The translations under genes were made by a program, and so were the position numbers. Under the pieces are notes generated by a model, which was given only the letters and a program-made list of their open reading frames with translations, did not search any database and had not been told where the DNA came from. A stretch of DNA of 64,000 nt from assembly GCA_949987565.1 (NCBI GenBank), contig OX465121.1, positions 2,559,117 through 2,623,116 on the forward strand, given 5' to 3'. This document shows positions 10,956 through 25,900 of this stretch, in pieces (positions within the stretch are counted from its first letter, which is position 1; every line of letters begins with the position of its first letter). The DNA comes from Luidia sarsii. Lineage: Eukaryota > Echinodermata > Asteroidea > Paxillosida > Luidiidae.

Positions 10956-13900
10956 ATGGATGATCGTTCAAATACGGGAATTGCAGCTGTTTACGATGGA
11001 GATACGGCCAGACTTGTTCGGAAAGATAAGGTACGTAGGGAAAATAAATATTGTCTTGCGTAATAAATTTAATTTTTACAAATTTGCCAGACGGGCATAT
11101 TTTTACATGTACTGTAATAACTACCGGTAAATATTACTCGCATACTGTATTAACACTACAGCTTATTACTTAGCCATGGCTAGTGTATGACTCTGAGTAA
11201 AAAGGAGTAAAAGGGCTAAAGTAACTGTATCTAGTCTAGACTATAACTTATAAGTAGTCCGAGTAACTTGGACCCTTACAATATTAAATCGCCCTTTTTA
11301 AAAAGGGCGATTGTAAGGGTCCAAGTTACTCGGACTAGACAATGAGTATGACTATGACTATGACTGAGATTGTATGGGTGAGTTTGAGTGCACTAGATCA
11401 GGACAGGAGTGTATAGTAGATGGAAAGAATGTGTGCTTTCTTACAAGTTACTGGTACATGTACATGTATCGATACATGTAGTCCCACTTACTGGGCCACT
11501 AGGAGCTCCCCTTAAATGAGTTTTGAGATTGTCTGTCGCACTAGCGCCTTTATTTTGGTATCTCACTATCTCATTATCCGTGTATAATGGTACTAGATGT
11601 TGCAATCATTTCAATTAAACAATTTACACGCATCTTAGCAGAACCTAGAGAATGAGCTGAAAGTACATTGATTAGCTGATATTAGTATGCACTGTAATTG
11701 TAGCACATCATGTACATCAACTTGATACGGATAATGCAATCCAACCACCACCAATTTATTCAGAGTATTTGCCATTATTCAGTTATTTGTATTTTGTGGT
11801 TAATAATAATTATTTTTAAATGAGTTACAGTAACCCATCATACAAATGTTTGTGTATACTGATTTTATTTTATCTAAGTAGGGATTTGGCATTGATAACA
11901 AACCTGGTTGCCTTTTTTGATGTTCTTGCAAGCAAAGTAATTCATGTAGGTGAATCACAGTCTATTGTGCACACACTAACTATCAAACCTCTTGAACATT
12001 GATCTTTGCAGTTTTTCTTCCATTTCACTGTGTGACAATTCTGTACATGTACATGTACATGTAAGTGTACTGTAGTTCATAATTTTGAACTTTGTGTCTG
12101 CCCCTGTAATACAAACAATTTTCAAAGCTTTGGTATGCTTTTATGCATGTGTACTGTAGTTGTGTACTAGTACTACAATGTAAGTTGACTGTTCAGGTCA
12201 AATTTGCTTTGATGGCAAATCCCCTACGCAGTGCATGATGTGTAGGCCTACACTGTACATGTACATGTGTATTAACATGCATACTTTGTACAATGTACAT
12301 AAATGTATGTATACATGTATTTTCTGTAATTGTGCTAATCATACATGTACACTGTACATCAGTCAAAACATACATGTATTGTAGTCCCCAGTACATCTAC
12401 CGTACATGGGCTATTTGTTTATGAATTTAGAACATGAAGTGTGACACATACATCTTTTTACCAGTTAAATGGTAAAAGGTTTTATACTTGGCGAAGAGCT
12501 ATTTGATTAGTATCTTCTTCAGAATTATCCTTGGCAATGCATACAAATGTTATGAACTTATGATGATGCACTTGTCTCTTGTAGCTTAATAAGTCTCAGT
12601 CAGAGACGAAATCAGCTGTGTATCAAGTTTGGTCAGTCTTTACTCACTTCAAAACATTTCAGTACTTGGATTCCTCTGACTCGTCATCAGTCACATGGTC
12701 ATGATCAGTTAAGAAATTCTTCAACCATAACAGTTCCTTTCTGTCGTACTAGGAGATACCAGAACAGCCCTCTTGTAGCATTAATTAAGTTGCTCAACAG
12801 TGTGTCTGATTAAACATTTCTATCTAATTGTATAATTCCTTTGTGTTTTGACCCTCCCCTCCTCCTCATTCCGACCCCTCTCCTCCTGACCCCTACCCAG
12901 ACCCCCTTTTCCCCCCATCCCCCCTTGACCCCTCCCTGGTCCCACATAATATTTCTATGCCTCTCCCACTCTCCTATGTTTCCCTCCCCTTTTTTATTTC
13001 AGTAAATGTTGTAAACAGCTTTGTCTTTCAGTCAATCTAATATTATTCCTCTGTCATTTAATTGTGCCCCTTCGTGTATGTATTAATTGATATTAATGTG
13101 ATTTTACTTCAGCGTCTCCAAGGCTTTTTTGGCCTTTGGTTTTTTAATAACTTTGCCTAGACTTTTAAATGCTTAAATCAATTGATATTCATTTGTTTTA
13201 ATGAACATGTAAATTGTATTCACAATTCTGACACTGGCGGCGAGGAGTACAGTTTTTTTTTAAATAAATAAACCATTCATCATTCATAATGATAATAATG
13301 AAAAGTTAATGAGTGATGACTGGGTCAGTGGAGACACTGTGTCCAGAACTCTTTGGGGGCCTGGCCAAGCATGAGAGGCCCAGGAATGAAGAACAGATCA
13401 TCATCATGAATCTTCCTGCATAGCCATCCTGGGAGGGTGTGGGGTTCTTTGGACACATAAACGCTTGCTTGAAGCAAACATGTGGTCACTTGGTCACAGC
13501 CATCTGTCAGGAGAAAGAGAGGATTGACTGGACATACAGTAGGCCTTCACGTTTGGCAAGAATAAAGTACATTGTGACCAGTCACATTTATGCATCAGGA
13601 TTGATTACCGTATTGTACATACACGTATACGCAAAACGTCACAATGATACATGAACGGTAACTGGCTTTGTTGTTTTTGTTTTTGTTTTGAGCAGGTTTT
13701 TGAGGACAATGCCAACAAGGATGGATCTTTCAAAAGTCGTATAGGCATTGCATTGACCTGCATCGGGTGCATGGTTGGAACTGGTAATATTTGGAGATTC
13801 CCTCGGATCTTGGCCAACAACAGCGGTGAAAATGGTATCTAATCAATGTTATTTCTCCATTCTCATTCTTCAAGTCAAATTTTGACATCACATTTGAAAC

Positions 13901-16900
13901 TTGTAGTTTATACAACTTGGCCTTCACATCTTTTAACTTTGGAGTTGTTTAAGGAGACTCCCACTATAACAAGAAATGTCTTGTTTCATCATCTTTAGAA
14001 AAAAAACCATAAACATACCTACTGCAGGTTATTGAAGGAGATCACCAAAAATGTTTTAAAATGGGTAAACAATGAGTCATTTAATTTAGTTGTTTACATG
14101 CATGTTGTTCTGTCTTCTATGAAAAAAAAAGAATGGGAAATTATTTCATATTGTTCAAAATTGTCTTTGAAAATGGACATTTTGAAACAGGAAGCATGGA
14201 ATTGGATGTTTTGACAGGATTTATTTGGTTTGTATTGTCAGGTTGTCTGCATTTTCTGATGATCTGGATGGCTTTCCTGTTCATATGGTCCATCCCAATG
14301 CTGGTAATAGAGTATGCTGTTGGCCGTTACACCACAAAATCTACCATTATGTCCTTCAAAGAAATGATAGGCATTAATAACATGTGGGGTGGAGCCTGGA
14401 TCTCCTTGGTAACACTTGGGATAGCGTAAGTTGAAGTTTACTTGCTTCCCTCCTCTATAAGACCAAATTCAGTTGAAAAACTTGCAAAAAAAACTTTGAC
14501 TGGACCTGAGACCTCTGGTGTTGCATACCACCGCTCTAACCATCTGAGCTACATGTATCCAGCCCTTAAATAGTGGCCTTCACAAAATGATATTCACCAA
14601 GTCTTTGTGGGGTAGGGGCGCCAATTTTTCAATTTGTTCAAAAGTTCCCAGTCAGTTTTTCTTTTGTTTGTTTGACTTGAATTGAAAAAGCTGCATCCAC
14701 TTTGTGTGATCCCTGAGCTGCTGTATCCAGGTTTACAGCAACTATAGTTTGGCTGGATAGCTTAGATGGTTAGAGCGCTTCCAGTGCACAAAACCAACTT
14801 GGGTTCAATTCCCAGTCGAGTCAAACTTTTGTTTGTCCTAGGGTTTTTTTCTTTGCCAAGCTCCCAGTCGGTTTTCCCCTAGTTTGACAAAATTCATTTA
14901 TTATAAAATTATTTTAAATGCATGTATGAGTGGTTCATGAAGTGTTTTAGTGTGTGGACATTCTCTACATGTACACTGATTTTCACCATTCAAGAAAACA
15001 AGCTGCATAGTTTTTTCTATGCAACAAGATGCTTCATGATCAAAATTGTCTCATGCTAGTTGACGGCCATTCCAACCAGCCAAGCTGGTCATATGTAAAC
15101 AAATACTGGCTGGCAGGGTCTCAAATGACACTCTAAATATAAAGAATAACAATGAAAGAGAACAGCTTCAGAACAACTGTCTTCATCTGGTTGTAGCCTC
15201 TGTTCATAAGGTTTACCCAATGTGGGGATTTGGGGGAATTTGTTTGAACATGGGATGACAATTGCAACCCACTGCAAAATACAGGCAGTTGATAAATTGG
15301 CAGGCCACGCGAAATCTTAGTCCAGGAGCCCTGCTGGCCATGTGAAACACAAACAATGTACTCATGTACATGTACAAGGTCAAACCCCCAAACTATAATG
15401 CAGTACACTGTACATGTATCTTGCCCATGAACACGTACATGTATGCAACTATTCATCTACTCCTTGGCTGGTGGTGACACAGTGTTATTAAGGTGCAACA
15501 TAATAATTCAAGATGAATACTGACCTGACTGATTAGAAAAGCATTTTCAGACAAAATGCAATAGTTTTCTTCTTTTTTCACTGCTCATCAGTACTACAAT
15601 ACAGTAAGATCCAACAGAAATAACAAGTGGTTAGATTGTTTTGGCTTGCACTGGATGCCATAAGCCTTGCTGCTATATGTGAAGTTTGAGTGGCCAAGGC
15701 ATGTCCCCTCCCCACTTCTCCATCAAGTTTTGTGGTCAGTTTGGACTTCCATGCAAACTTTGCTGCAGGATTTGATTGGAATTACTGTATTGTGCCCTTA
15801 CATTAAATAGTTGTTTCATGCATCCAGCCTTAAATGATTTGTGTACCTACCAGCCTATGTAACATCTGGCCATGTAAAGTTTTACGATCAAATCACCAAA
15901 CACATGTAGCCTCATGTATTATCAGGTACAGCCTGTACCAGATGTAACATGTACAGGTCTGTTGCCTAAAATTGCAAATCAATTTCTACTTATAAATGTT
16001 TGGAGTCAGGAGTCTCTTGATCAAAGCAGATTATACCCTGGACATATTACACAGACCTGTGCATTTGCACTGGACTAAACGTTTGGCAGATTTTACTGGG
16101 AGAATGGTTAGATTTCCAATGGATTATTCCCACATCTATTTGCACTTATACATACAGCACACTTTTAAATCAGTATTAGATGAATGCCATGGTTCGCCTA
16201 TAGCCAAGTCTTTAAAATTACCGTAGTGTATATGTACATTTCTTAGTGCTATTAATCTGTACAATATGTATGGCAACATAAAAGTTGCTACGGAATCTTT
16301 TCCATTGGGTTGTTTGTTCTTGACCATTTTAATACACAATTTTATAAAGCAAAGACAATTAGGTTAGAGTTGACAATGATCAAACTAAATCTCCTTTCAG
16401 ACCAATTCAGTAATAGTTGAATGAATTAATGCTCTACATGTACTATCCACCTTGCATGTATTGCCTTAACATGAATGAGCTGGGTTTGCAAAATGCAAAT
16501 GTACACATACTGTAGGCCTTCATTAACATGTACATGTATGTAATACACATGTACACAACTACACATACAGGTACATAATGGTAACATAGGTACATGTACC
16601 ATGCAGTATGCAAAAACTGTTTGAAACATTTGCTTATTTGGCATGGTTTGTTCATTTGTGTCAGCTGTTATTTTCACTGATATTTCAAATTTGAGGAGCT
16701 GCCTGCATCTTGTATATTTTTTTCCAACTGATTTGCATCTGAATGAAAATGGTGGCATGATCCCTGGAGATATATGGCAAATAATGGTTAAATGCTTCTG
16801 ACTGGTGCCCCACTCACCCCCCCCCCCCGGCAAAGACTAGTTGACTAGTTGTGGAGGCCACCTTCTAAGGGCTGGATAGCTCAGATGGCTAGAGCACTGG

Positions 16901-19900
16901 TATGCAAAACCAGAGGTCTCGGGTTCAAGTCCAAGTCCAGTCAATGTTTCCTTTGCCATTTTTCAAAGCTGATAGTTATTTGGTTTTTAAACTATGACTC
17001 ACATTTGACTGAAACTGATGGTTTGCTACAAATCTTGCTAGTTCTAGATCATGGCCTTAGACATTAATTCAAATAGTTTACAAACAGTCTTTTATTTTCT
17101 GTTCTGTTTACATCGTTTGTACACGTGTACTCATTTTTTCCCCATTCCATTGGAAACATGAAAACTAAGGTCACTTGTAATGCTTGTATGTATGCATTTA
17201 ATAAGAGTACACCTGTCTGCACAGCCACCCCAATAAAACATAAGATTATTATTTTTTATGCAGAATGCTTTATTCACATGCCGTGTATGGGTAGTGCAGT
17301 AGGTTTGCATGTATGTGGATTGGGACTGAATAATGATGTTATTCGAACAGAGACAAGTTAATTTGTTTGCCACATTAATATATATGATCTACAGTATGCC
17401 TAGATGTGTTCATGTACAAGTACAGTATGTAATGAGTCATTGATTGTCAATTGCTGCCTCCTTCTTGAAAACCAATTGTTGCTTTGGAAGTTGCCATCTT
17501 CGGGCTTGATAGCCTAGGTACTTTCACCCAGAGAACTGGACTCAAAATCTCATTAGTTAAAGGCCCTACACACAATTTGCACAAATCCAATTGTCGACCT
17601 GACTCTTTTTTGTTAAAGTAACTTACTCAAGTGGAAGTAAATACCAGTATCAGATATATGCTGCCATTTTCATGAAAAGTGTAATTTCGTATTTCCAACG
17701 GTTGTTTTAAACCAAATGTGCTTACCAGCCGTAAAGCCCTACACACCATTTACACAAATCCAATGATGCACGTCCATTTGCAATTACCAGCGACGACTGT
17801 TTCATGATTTACTCACAATTTTCCGGTTTTAGTAAGCACTGTGGCTCAATTGAAAATTCTGAGAGGTGCTTTTTATGATCCTTAAAGCTGACACAGTTTG
17901 ATGAAAAAACTAGCAAGTTTTTCACCATTTTCTCGCGACATGGTTGACGGATTGAGCTTTACTGTGATATTTCATGCATATGCTGGATTATGGTACTATG
18001 TGTTTCTAAGACCTTTACTAATGGTGTGTAGGGGCTTTAAGTCGGACTTTCTTTCCTCTTTGATAAATTAATTATTTTGTTATGCAGAATTTTCCTCTTT
18101 ATTTCCTTCCCTGGATTTATTTGCTTGTCACACCATGAAGTAGGATATCAAAGATGTACACAAATAAAGTCCATCTACATGTATATGTACATGAATGAAT
18201 ATACACTGCACATATTAGTTTCTATGTTCACATCATACCATAATGTATTCAGTTTAACTGGTTATTAAATTACCCGGTACATGTGTGATTGTTCGTAACT
18301 TAATCGGCCACTGAATGCATAGAAATTTAACCATAGCAGAATCTATCCAGAAGAATACATGTACATGTACATAAGTTTATTTGATAACTTACATGTAGCT
18401 ATGTCACAGATAAATTGTCCCCACAACAGCAGCCGATTTTACGAAACTTCAAATGTTGCGTACGCAACATTTTGTTGCCTAACTAACGCAACATTGTGCT
18501 GCCCTTTCTAAATAGTGTACAAAAGAGCCATTGTGGCGCAAGACTTACGCAACATTTGTACGTTGCGTAACTTACGCAACCTTTCTTGAAATCGGCTGCA
18601 GGGATCTATTTTTGAAAGATTATACAGTCATAGACAAGGAAATACTGTACATGGAAGGGTGCATGGTTGGAAGGCAGCACATTTAAAATATAAACTATAA
18701 CCATTTTTTTTTCAAATTCAACTTGCATTGTACACGTATGTTTATACCAAAACATTGTACAGTATATTTTGTATTTTAACTATTTGCACTTTTGTGTTCT
18801 TATTAACAGGGCATACTACTCAGTAATTGTTGGCTGGTGTCTGTACTACTTTTTCCATTTCATGATATACGATCTTCCAGCTTCATCCGCTGAGAGCGAT
18901 GAAATCTTCATACATTTTGTTGAGGTAATGTATGGAATGTTAAAACAACCAATGGCATTATACATGTTATAGCATGGCAACCTACAACACAATACTGGCC
19001 AAAATGGAGGTTCATGTAGTGAATACATAGTTGTCATTGCCTTCATGCCCAAATGTTGCAGTACACGTTGATTATTATCACATTTAATTTAGAAGTGCTC
19101 CTTTTTGTATACATGTAAATTATACCGGTAGTCTTTCTCCTTTAAATAGAAACCTACACACACATGTACTGTAGCTTGGATATTTTGATTTATGAAATGC
19201 TACAGTATGTACTTTTGTATATCATTTACCCACTAAGTTAAGACAAAAGAAATGTATTTCATGGTGTCAACACAAACCTTCCACTTGGTACTTCCACTAT
19301 AATGCAAACCACTCAGGTTTTTTTTAAAACCTTTGATGAATTCAAAATAATGTGTATATGCACATGTATGTTTAAATGTACCGTACTACAACTAAATTGT
19401 CTTGTAAGTAAGTCAAGGCCAATTTCAAAGAGCTGAGTGAGAACTTGACCCGGATTGAAAATATCAAAACATATTTCAGGAATTTCCTTTGTTTTTCATT
19501 GTTTAGGTTTTTTATACTAAGGGCCATAGGTTTGTGTACAAATTAGCTGTGAAATCCATTAAGGGCCTAATATCAAATACAAATGGCTTCAAACTTGGCA
19601 CATACTTAGGTTAGTAGATGGAGATTCATTGCAAAAAGTGAGATCATCATGACGTCATCAGGGGGGTCACGTGACAGGTCATTAAAATGTCAAACTTCAA
19701 ACTTAATTATTAGCAAAAGTATCGGTTAGTTTGGTTTCAATTTTGCAGCATATCTAAGTTGGGAAAAGATGTATCCAAAAATAGCCCTCATTCGATCGTG
19801 ACGTAATCTCATGAATATTAATGAGGTCATAAACTTTTAAGATGTTAACATTCAATTGAGCATATTTGGCCAACGGAGCGAGATTTTTTTCATTTTTTCT

Positions 19901-22900
19901 TTGATATCTATTGGGGACATGGTTTAGAAACACCTTCCGGAGCCAAAATGTCGTTACGCAATCATGACGTCATCAAAATGTGTGATTTTAAAACACATAT
20001 AAGGCATTGGCCGATCATCTCGAAATTTGGTATGTAGTTAGCTATCGTGCTAGACATTCCAAATCTAAAGTTTGGAACCGAAGGACTATTGTTTATATTT
20101 TTTATGAATTTTTGAATACCACACTCGAGTCCCATAGGCTTTGTGCACAAAATATGTACATGCGTTTTGGAGTAGGAATGGGGCTATTCTATGACTTGTT
20201 ACAAACAGAAGCGGAAAAGCTCTATCCTCTGTTTCACAACAGACATATATTTCTCGTTCATTGTATTGCTCTAGTAATATACATGTAAGCCAGATTGAAA
20301 GTATTGTGAGAGCATGCCATAGTCTGTTTTTCTGCCATTTAATTAGGATGTCGAGAGGCAATTTGTGTTGAATGATTTGGGTCCCTTTATTTTTATGAAA
20401 AAAAGTACACTATCAATTTCATATTTTCTACTGTATATGCATGTACAAGATGCTTGGACTAATAGAACATAACATTGCATAGTTCTAAAGACAAATCTAC
20501 CAAAGTCCCTTTTTCCCCATTAGCCTCAACTGCCTATTTAGCAATGCAAGCTTGATTTGCATGTATTTTTCTCATAACAATAGGGTGCTAGATGAACCAT
20601 GATTTTGGTATCCTTTGTTTTTCATGGGACACTTTGCAGGATTCCTGGTGGCCAGTGCTGTGTCATTTTGCAGCAATTGTGTTTGCTGCCTTCTCTGTGG
20701 CTTGGGGTGTCAAAAGTATTGAGCTGGCTAACTGCATCATTGTTCCTATCTTCCTGATCCTACTTCTATTCACATTCATCTGGAGCATGACATTTGAGTA
20801 TGCAGGCAGGGGCCTTCGTTTCATGTTCTCTCCAGATTGGGGTGAGTTTGACGGTTACCTCTACTAACATGGCTGGTATCTCTTATGCACATGGCTCACT
20901 TTACCGTGTGCCTACACATGTAGCAAATTATTATATTCATATCATGACAGCAGGAATGTTCACTGATTAATAAACCACAGTAACAAACATATGCACCAAA
21001 TGTATGCTAAAGTTGAAAACCTGTAAAAACTATTTTGATCATTACATCTGAAACCAGGAATAATTACCAGATGTCTTAACCACTTTGCACCGGGGGGGGT
21101 TTTCAGTGCCGATGACCGCCATACAGGGGTTTCTGAACAATGCATCATTTTCAAATCTCGCTAAAACAATCGGAACAATATATTTCTGTGAAATAAATTG
21201 ATAAGTGTATACTATGGGTACAAGAGAGTAAAGCATGGCACAATTCGGACGTCGTTGTGGCTTTTGTCAAGAGATTATCTGTTCGAAAAAGGGCCCTTTG
21301 TGCATCGTCAATGGACCGTAACGGACGTGTGTGTGTGTGTGTGTGTGTGCGTGTACGGTGCTGTCAATCCCTGACCGCAGACTCCAGCCTCCACTCCAGG
21401 CAATCAAATCTTCGAGTTGGTCGGCCACAACCAAGCTACAGATTACGGTAAAGAATGTGGGGGAATTCCAATGCCAGATCAACGACCGTTGGTCTGTGTG
21501 GCATGCAAAGACAATGTCCCCCGCGTGCTTTCAGCTGCAGCGCGGTATCCCTCGATCCTCCACAGTAAAAGTCCCACAATTGCACAATTACTGCTGCCAA
21601 TCTTGCAATTCATGTGGCAACTTGCGTCAAAAAGGGTCTTTGTACTGATTTGTATTGCTTTGTTCTAAGCTGAAAAGAGTCTTTGTTAGTGGTGCCCGGA
21701 ATTGGAGGGCCCCGTCGCATAGTCAAGCCAATGGAGCTCCGGATTCGGAGGTCCCGGCGTTAAGTGGATCTTAATAACCTTTTTGGAACTGCTGTCTGAT
21801 TTATAACTCCATCTGATATTAAATTGCCAATTTAGATCAAGTGCTAAAGTTATGGTAAAAGTGGAAAATTTCTGGATTTAATAATTGAATAGCCATGAAA
21901 AAAATTGGAATTTTATTTGGCCAGTTTTGGAAATTTAATATCAGTGAAAAACTTGTGTAATTTTAACCCAACATTGGATTTTCTTTTGACTTGTTGCAGA
22001 CATGTTTAAGGTGCCTGGCATGTGGGTTGATGCAGTCACACAAAATGCTTTTGACACTGGGGCTGGCTCTGGCCTGTTTGTATCCTACGCGGCTTTCATG
22101 ACGGCTAAAAATGGCATCGTCCGCTATGCCTGCCTGGTACCTCTATGCAATAACGTTATCAGGTATAGTTGAATATACAGAAACTGTCAATTTCAATCAA
22201 TACTAGCTACATGTACATGTACTTGTAACAAATAGCATATAAAATCAATCTATTGTATTAGAAACTAAACATAATTTATAGCTTACAGGTTAGACAAATT
22301 ATACTTAAGTTTGATCAGTTGGGTGTTTTTAAATCTAAATACAAATATCCTTAAAACTGTTTATTGCAACTTGCAACATACATGTGCATGTATATTAATG
22401 AGCTTAAATTCTGTAATCAAACACACAACAATGTGGAAAGCCTGGTTTTGATTTCAATGGCTAATGCCTACGCAAAGGAAGCGTATGGTAGAGCACTTCT
22501 CCTAACTCTTTTCTGTGTAAATTTGACCAAAGTGGAAGTGCATGTACATGTCGTTGGGTTTATTTATTGACAGGTGAAGATTTTATTATGGTAAGGGTGT
22601 CTCTAATTATAATATTAATTGACACAGGTGTAATGAGGATAGATTGAATATTAAGTTGCCACAGATGGCAGACATTCATGGGATGACACTGTGTTCGTAT
22701 AAGTGTACTAGTTATCAACCTGCACAGTATTTGTAGCCTAGGTTAAAATTAAAACTGCCCTCATATCAAAATGCTGTACTATTATACCATCAACAGACAG
22801 ATTGAACACAGTCTGCATTGTAGATACCAGACCCATGGCTCCATTCACAGCAAACCTATTATTTGTTCACTGGTTTTTCCACACAGTGCTTGCCTCTGTC

Positions 22901-25900
22901 TTACCTGGATCTGTTTGTAATATACGATATAGTATCCTCATAATACCAATAATTGTATTAGATAAAAGCATGCAGGGTGGATGAATTGAAAAAAATGGAC
23001 AGCGGAGGAATCTTAATCCTCACTGGCAAAAGCTTTGTATTAAAAAAACACAAGAAATAGAAAGAGATTCACTTTCATTGGACATGTTGGATAGCAGTTG
23101 CTATTGCTTGATTCACATTGGCAATGATTTGTTTGTCTGTCTCTTCCATGCAGCCTCCTCTGTGGGATGTTAACTTTCTCAACTGTGTTTGCGACTGAAA
23201 TAAAAAATGGGTCATCCCAAGAGGATATTGTTAAATTACTCAAATTCAATGGCCCAGGAAACACAGGATTGACCTTTGTATGGTAAATCATATTCATTTT
23301 TTGAAACTTCTTCTCTGTCTCTTAAATTTGTTTATTTGTATTGCTGCAAACATACTTGTGAATGTAGGTTTACTTGTTAACCATAATGATACACATGTAC
23401 ATGTAGATGTGTAAGATAGGGATGCGCATAAGGTAGTGTTTCACTTCCATCAGCTATAATTGATTATATTTGTGGATGCTATCTCTTAATGTCTATTTCT
23501 AGGGTGGTGCACAGTACATATGGCATGTACTGAATGGAGTCAAAGCAGTCCATGTAGTATGCAGCCAAAGCTCAATGTATGAGTTTGCATCCTATCCTAC
23601 ATGTACCTGTACATGTACATTCTATACTAACACCTGCTCCCATTTTATTCTGGTGTATTCAATCATTTTCTTGTTGCTTTTCCACCAGGATGCCAATTCT
23701 CTATAATCGCATCACAGGAGGACGGGTCTTGATGGTCTTCTTTTTCTTCGCTCTCCTATTGGCTGGATTTAGCTCACTTGTTGCCCAACTCGAACTTTTT
23801 GTCCACAACGTAAAAGATTTTGGAGGTAATAGTATTGAGGAATCTTGATTTTATTTTATATACAATATTGTATTAATTCTCTGAAATTGTTTGATAATAT
23901 TTCATTCAGAATTGCTGTTTATTGATACAAGAAAATTTGCAATCTAAACCACAAGCTATGCATGGATCTGCTTTACAGACCAATTAAAGTAAAGCTTATG
24001 ATTTCAAAATACTAAATCTCAATCTTTTGGATATGGGGGTTTGCGTAATTTTGCAAATTTGCTATTGAATGCTATTAAACATGCACATAATTATACTCGT
24101 ACTCAAATAAAAGACATGGGAGGCCATTTATTGTGTTTATGCCACAGCCAAAAAGAAGTGATTTATTCCGGATACCAGATAGTCTCCACTGAGCCACCCA
24201 TCACTCTTCAACTGTAGAAGATACTAATCAAATAGCTCTTTGCTGAATATAAAGCCTTATACCATTTAATTGGTAAAAGGAGTTATTGGTACTTTGATTA
24301 TTTTATTATTCATACAGTGAAGTATAGTGTTGAAATGTAATTTCCCCAACTGTACTAGGCCAACATGGGTATATTATTTCCTCGTTCCTTTATGGTGTAG
24401 TTCTTTCCTTTAATTACAATATTTTCTCTTACAGGGATTTGGTTGAACATTTGAGGCTAGAATTATTAGGTATATTTGAATATTTTTACCATACATGTGC
24501 TGTTTTGGAATATTACATGTCTGTGCCCCATTGTTTTGCTGTATTTAATTGCTTTGTGGATGTTTAGGCAGCTTGTGACTTGTCCTTTTTATCATGCATG
24601 GCATTTGGGTATGGATGCAGATGGCTTCCCATTTGTTTTTATTGCTTGGATAATAAATGTAGTATGTGATATTATTGTGGAAGAATGCATGCAGTGCAGT
24701 CTGTCCAGCTTAAAAATAGTGAAACTAATATCAGCTTTAGTCATTGGATGTGATTGAAACATGATCAAATCTCAATTAAATAATGCCCTGCTTGCAGTGG
24801 TCAGTAAACAGTGGAGTTTATATAAGACATTTCATGTTGACTAAAATTGTATTACGACTTCCTTTCTCTTAACTTCCATGAAATTAAAATTTATTTTAAT
24901 TCTAAGCAAAGGAAATGGTAATTTTTCCCAACCGGGATTCACATTAAAATTGTTTAGATTACTGTACAAGTGCCTTGTCTGTCCAGTCCTCTGTTTAATG
25001 AGGGGATGTGGTGCCAAACTGGCGGTATGATTAACCCATTAACAAGTGCAATGTCTGGTATTACAACCATATAATGTAAATGCAGACCAATAGTCAGACC
25101 CCTATACTAGATCTACTTCTTAGCAATATTCAATTATTTGCCCAAACCCATAATTATCTTACATTGTTATGCAGTAGAACTGCATCGTTTTCTCTCTAGT
25201 GTCTTTGTACAGTGTATTGATGAATGCGATTTCACTGACTTCTGTCACAGTTTCAAGGAAGAAAGCCACCATAGCTGTGTCCATTGTAGTGTTTCTGGTT
25301 GGTCTAGGATCAGCATTAAATCTGCAGTTTCTCGTCAACCAGGTAGGATGGTGCCAGGTTTGGCATTAACCTTTTTCTTAGATGGTCAGTCTGACTACTA
25401 CTGTACTAGAACACATTTTCAGGACAAGTCACGTTGATCTTTTGGTTTCTCAGAACTTCAAGATGGCTTTGAATTTTGTTGCCATCAGGGTATGGTTGCC
25501 ATTTTTGGCTGGCCACTTATATAGCCTGGCTACTTAATTACTCCACAGTTTTAGGTAGGATGATCATCATGATGTCATCTGTCATTGAAATCATGACACT
25601 TTTAATGTCAAGCCCTCAACAGTGATTACTTGGCTAAATTCTTAAATCCTCTGGCTTATCTCACTGGTCATCCAAGCATAAATGGTTCCCTTTAATTTGT
25701 TACAAAATTAGTTGTATGCATTAGTTATTTTTATCTGCCTGTTTGAACATAGTTATGATCCCAAATAGACTGGTACTGTAAATGTACTATCATTTGATCG
25801 TCATTCATTTATTTGTCTTATTTACAGACTTGCAGCTCAAAGCCACAATTGTACATGTCCATATTTGTTTAAGAACTTTTGTTTATTGCGATACATTTAA

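Noticed and set aside
16870..16945. Functional tRNA-Cys gene
   Set aside because: A and B boxes and anticodon arm are present, but the acceptor stem does not close and many diverged copies share flanking sequence, so it is a SINE.
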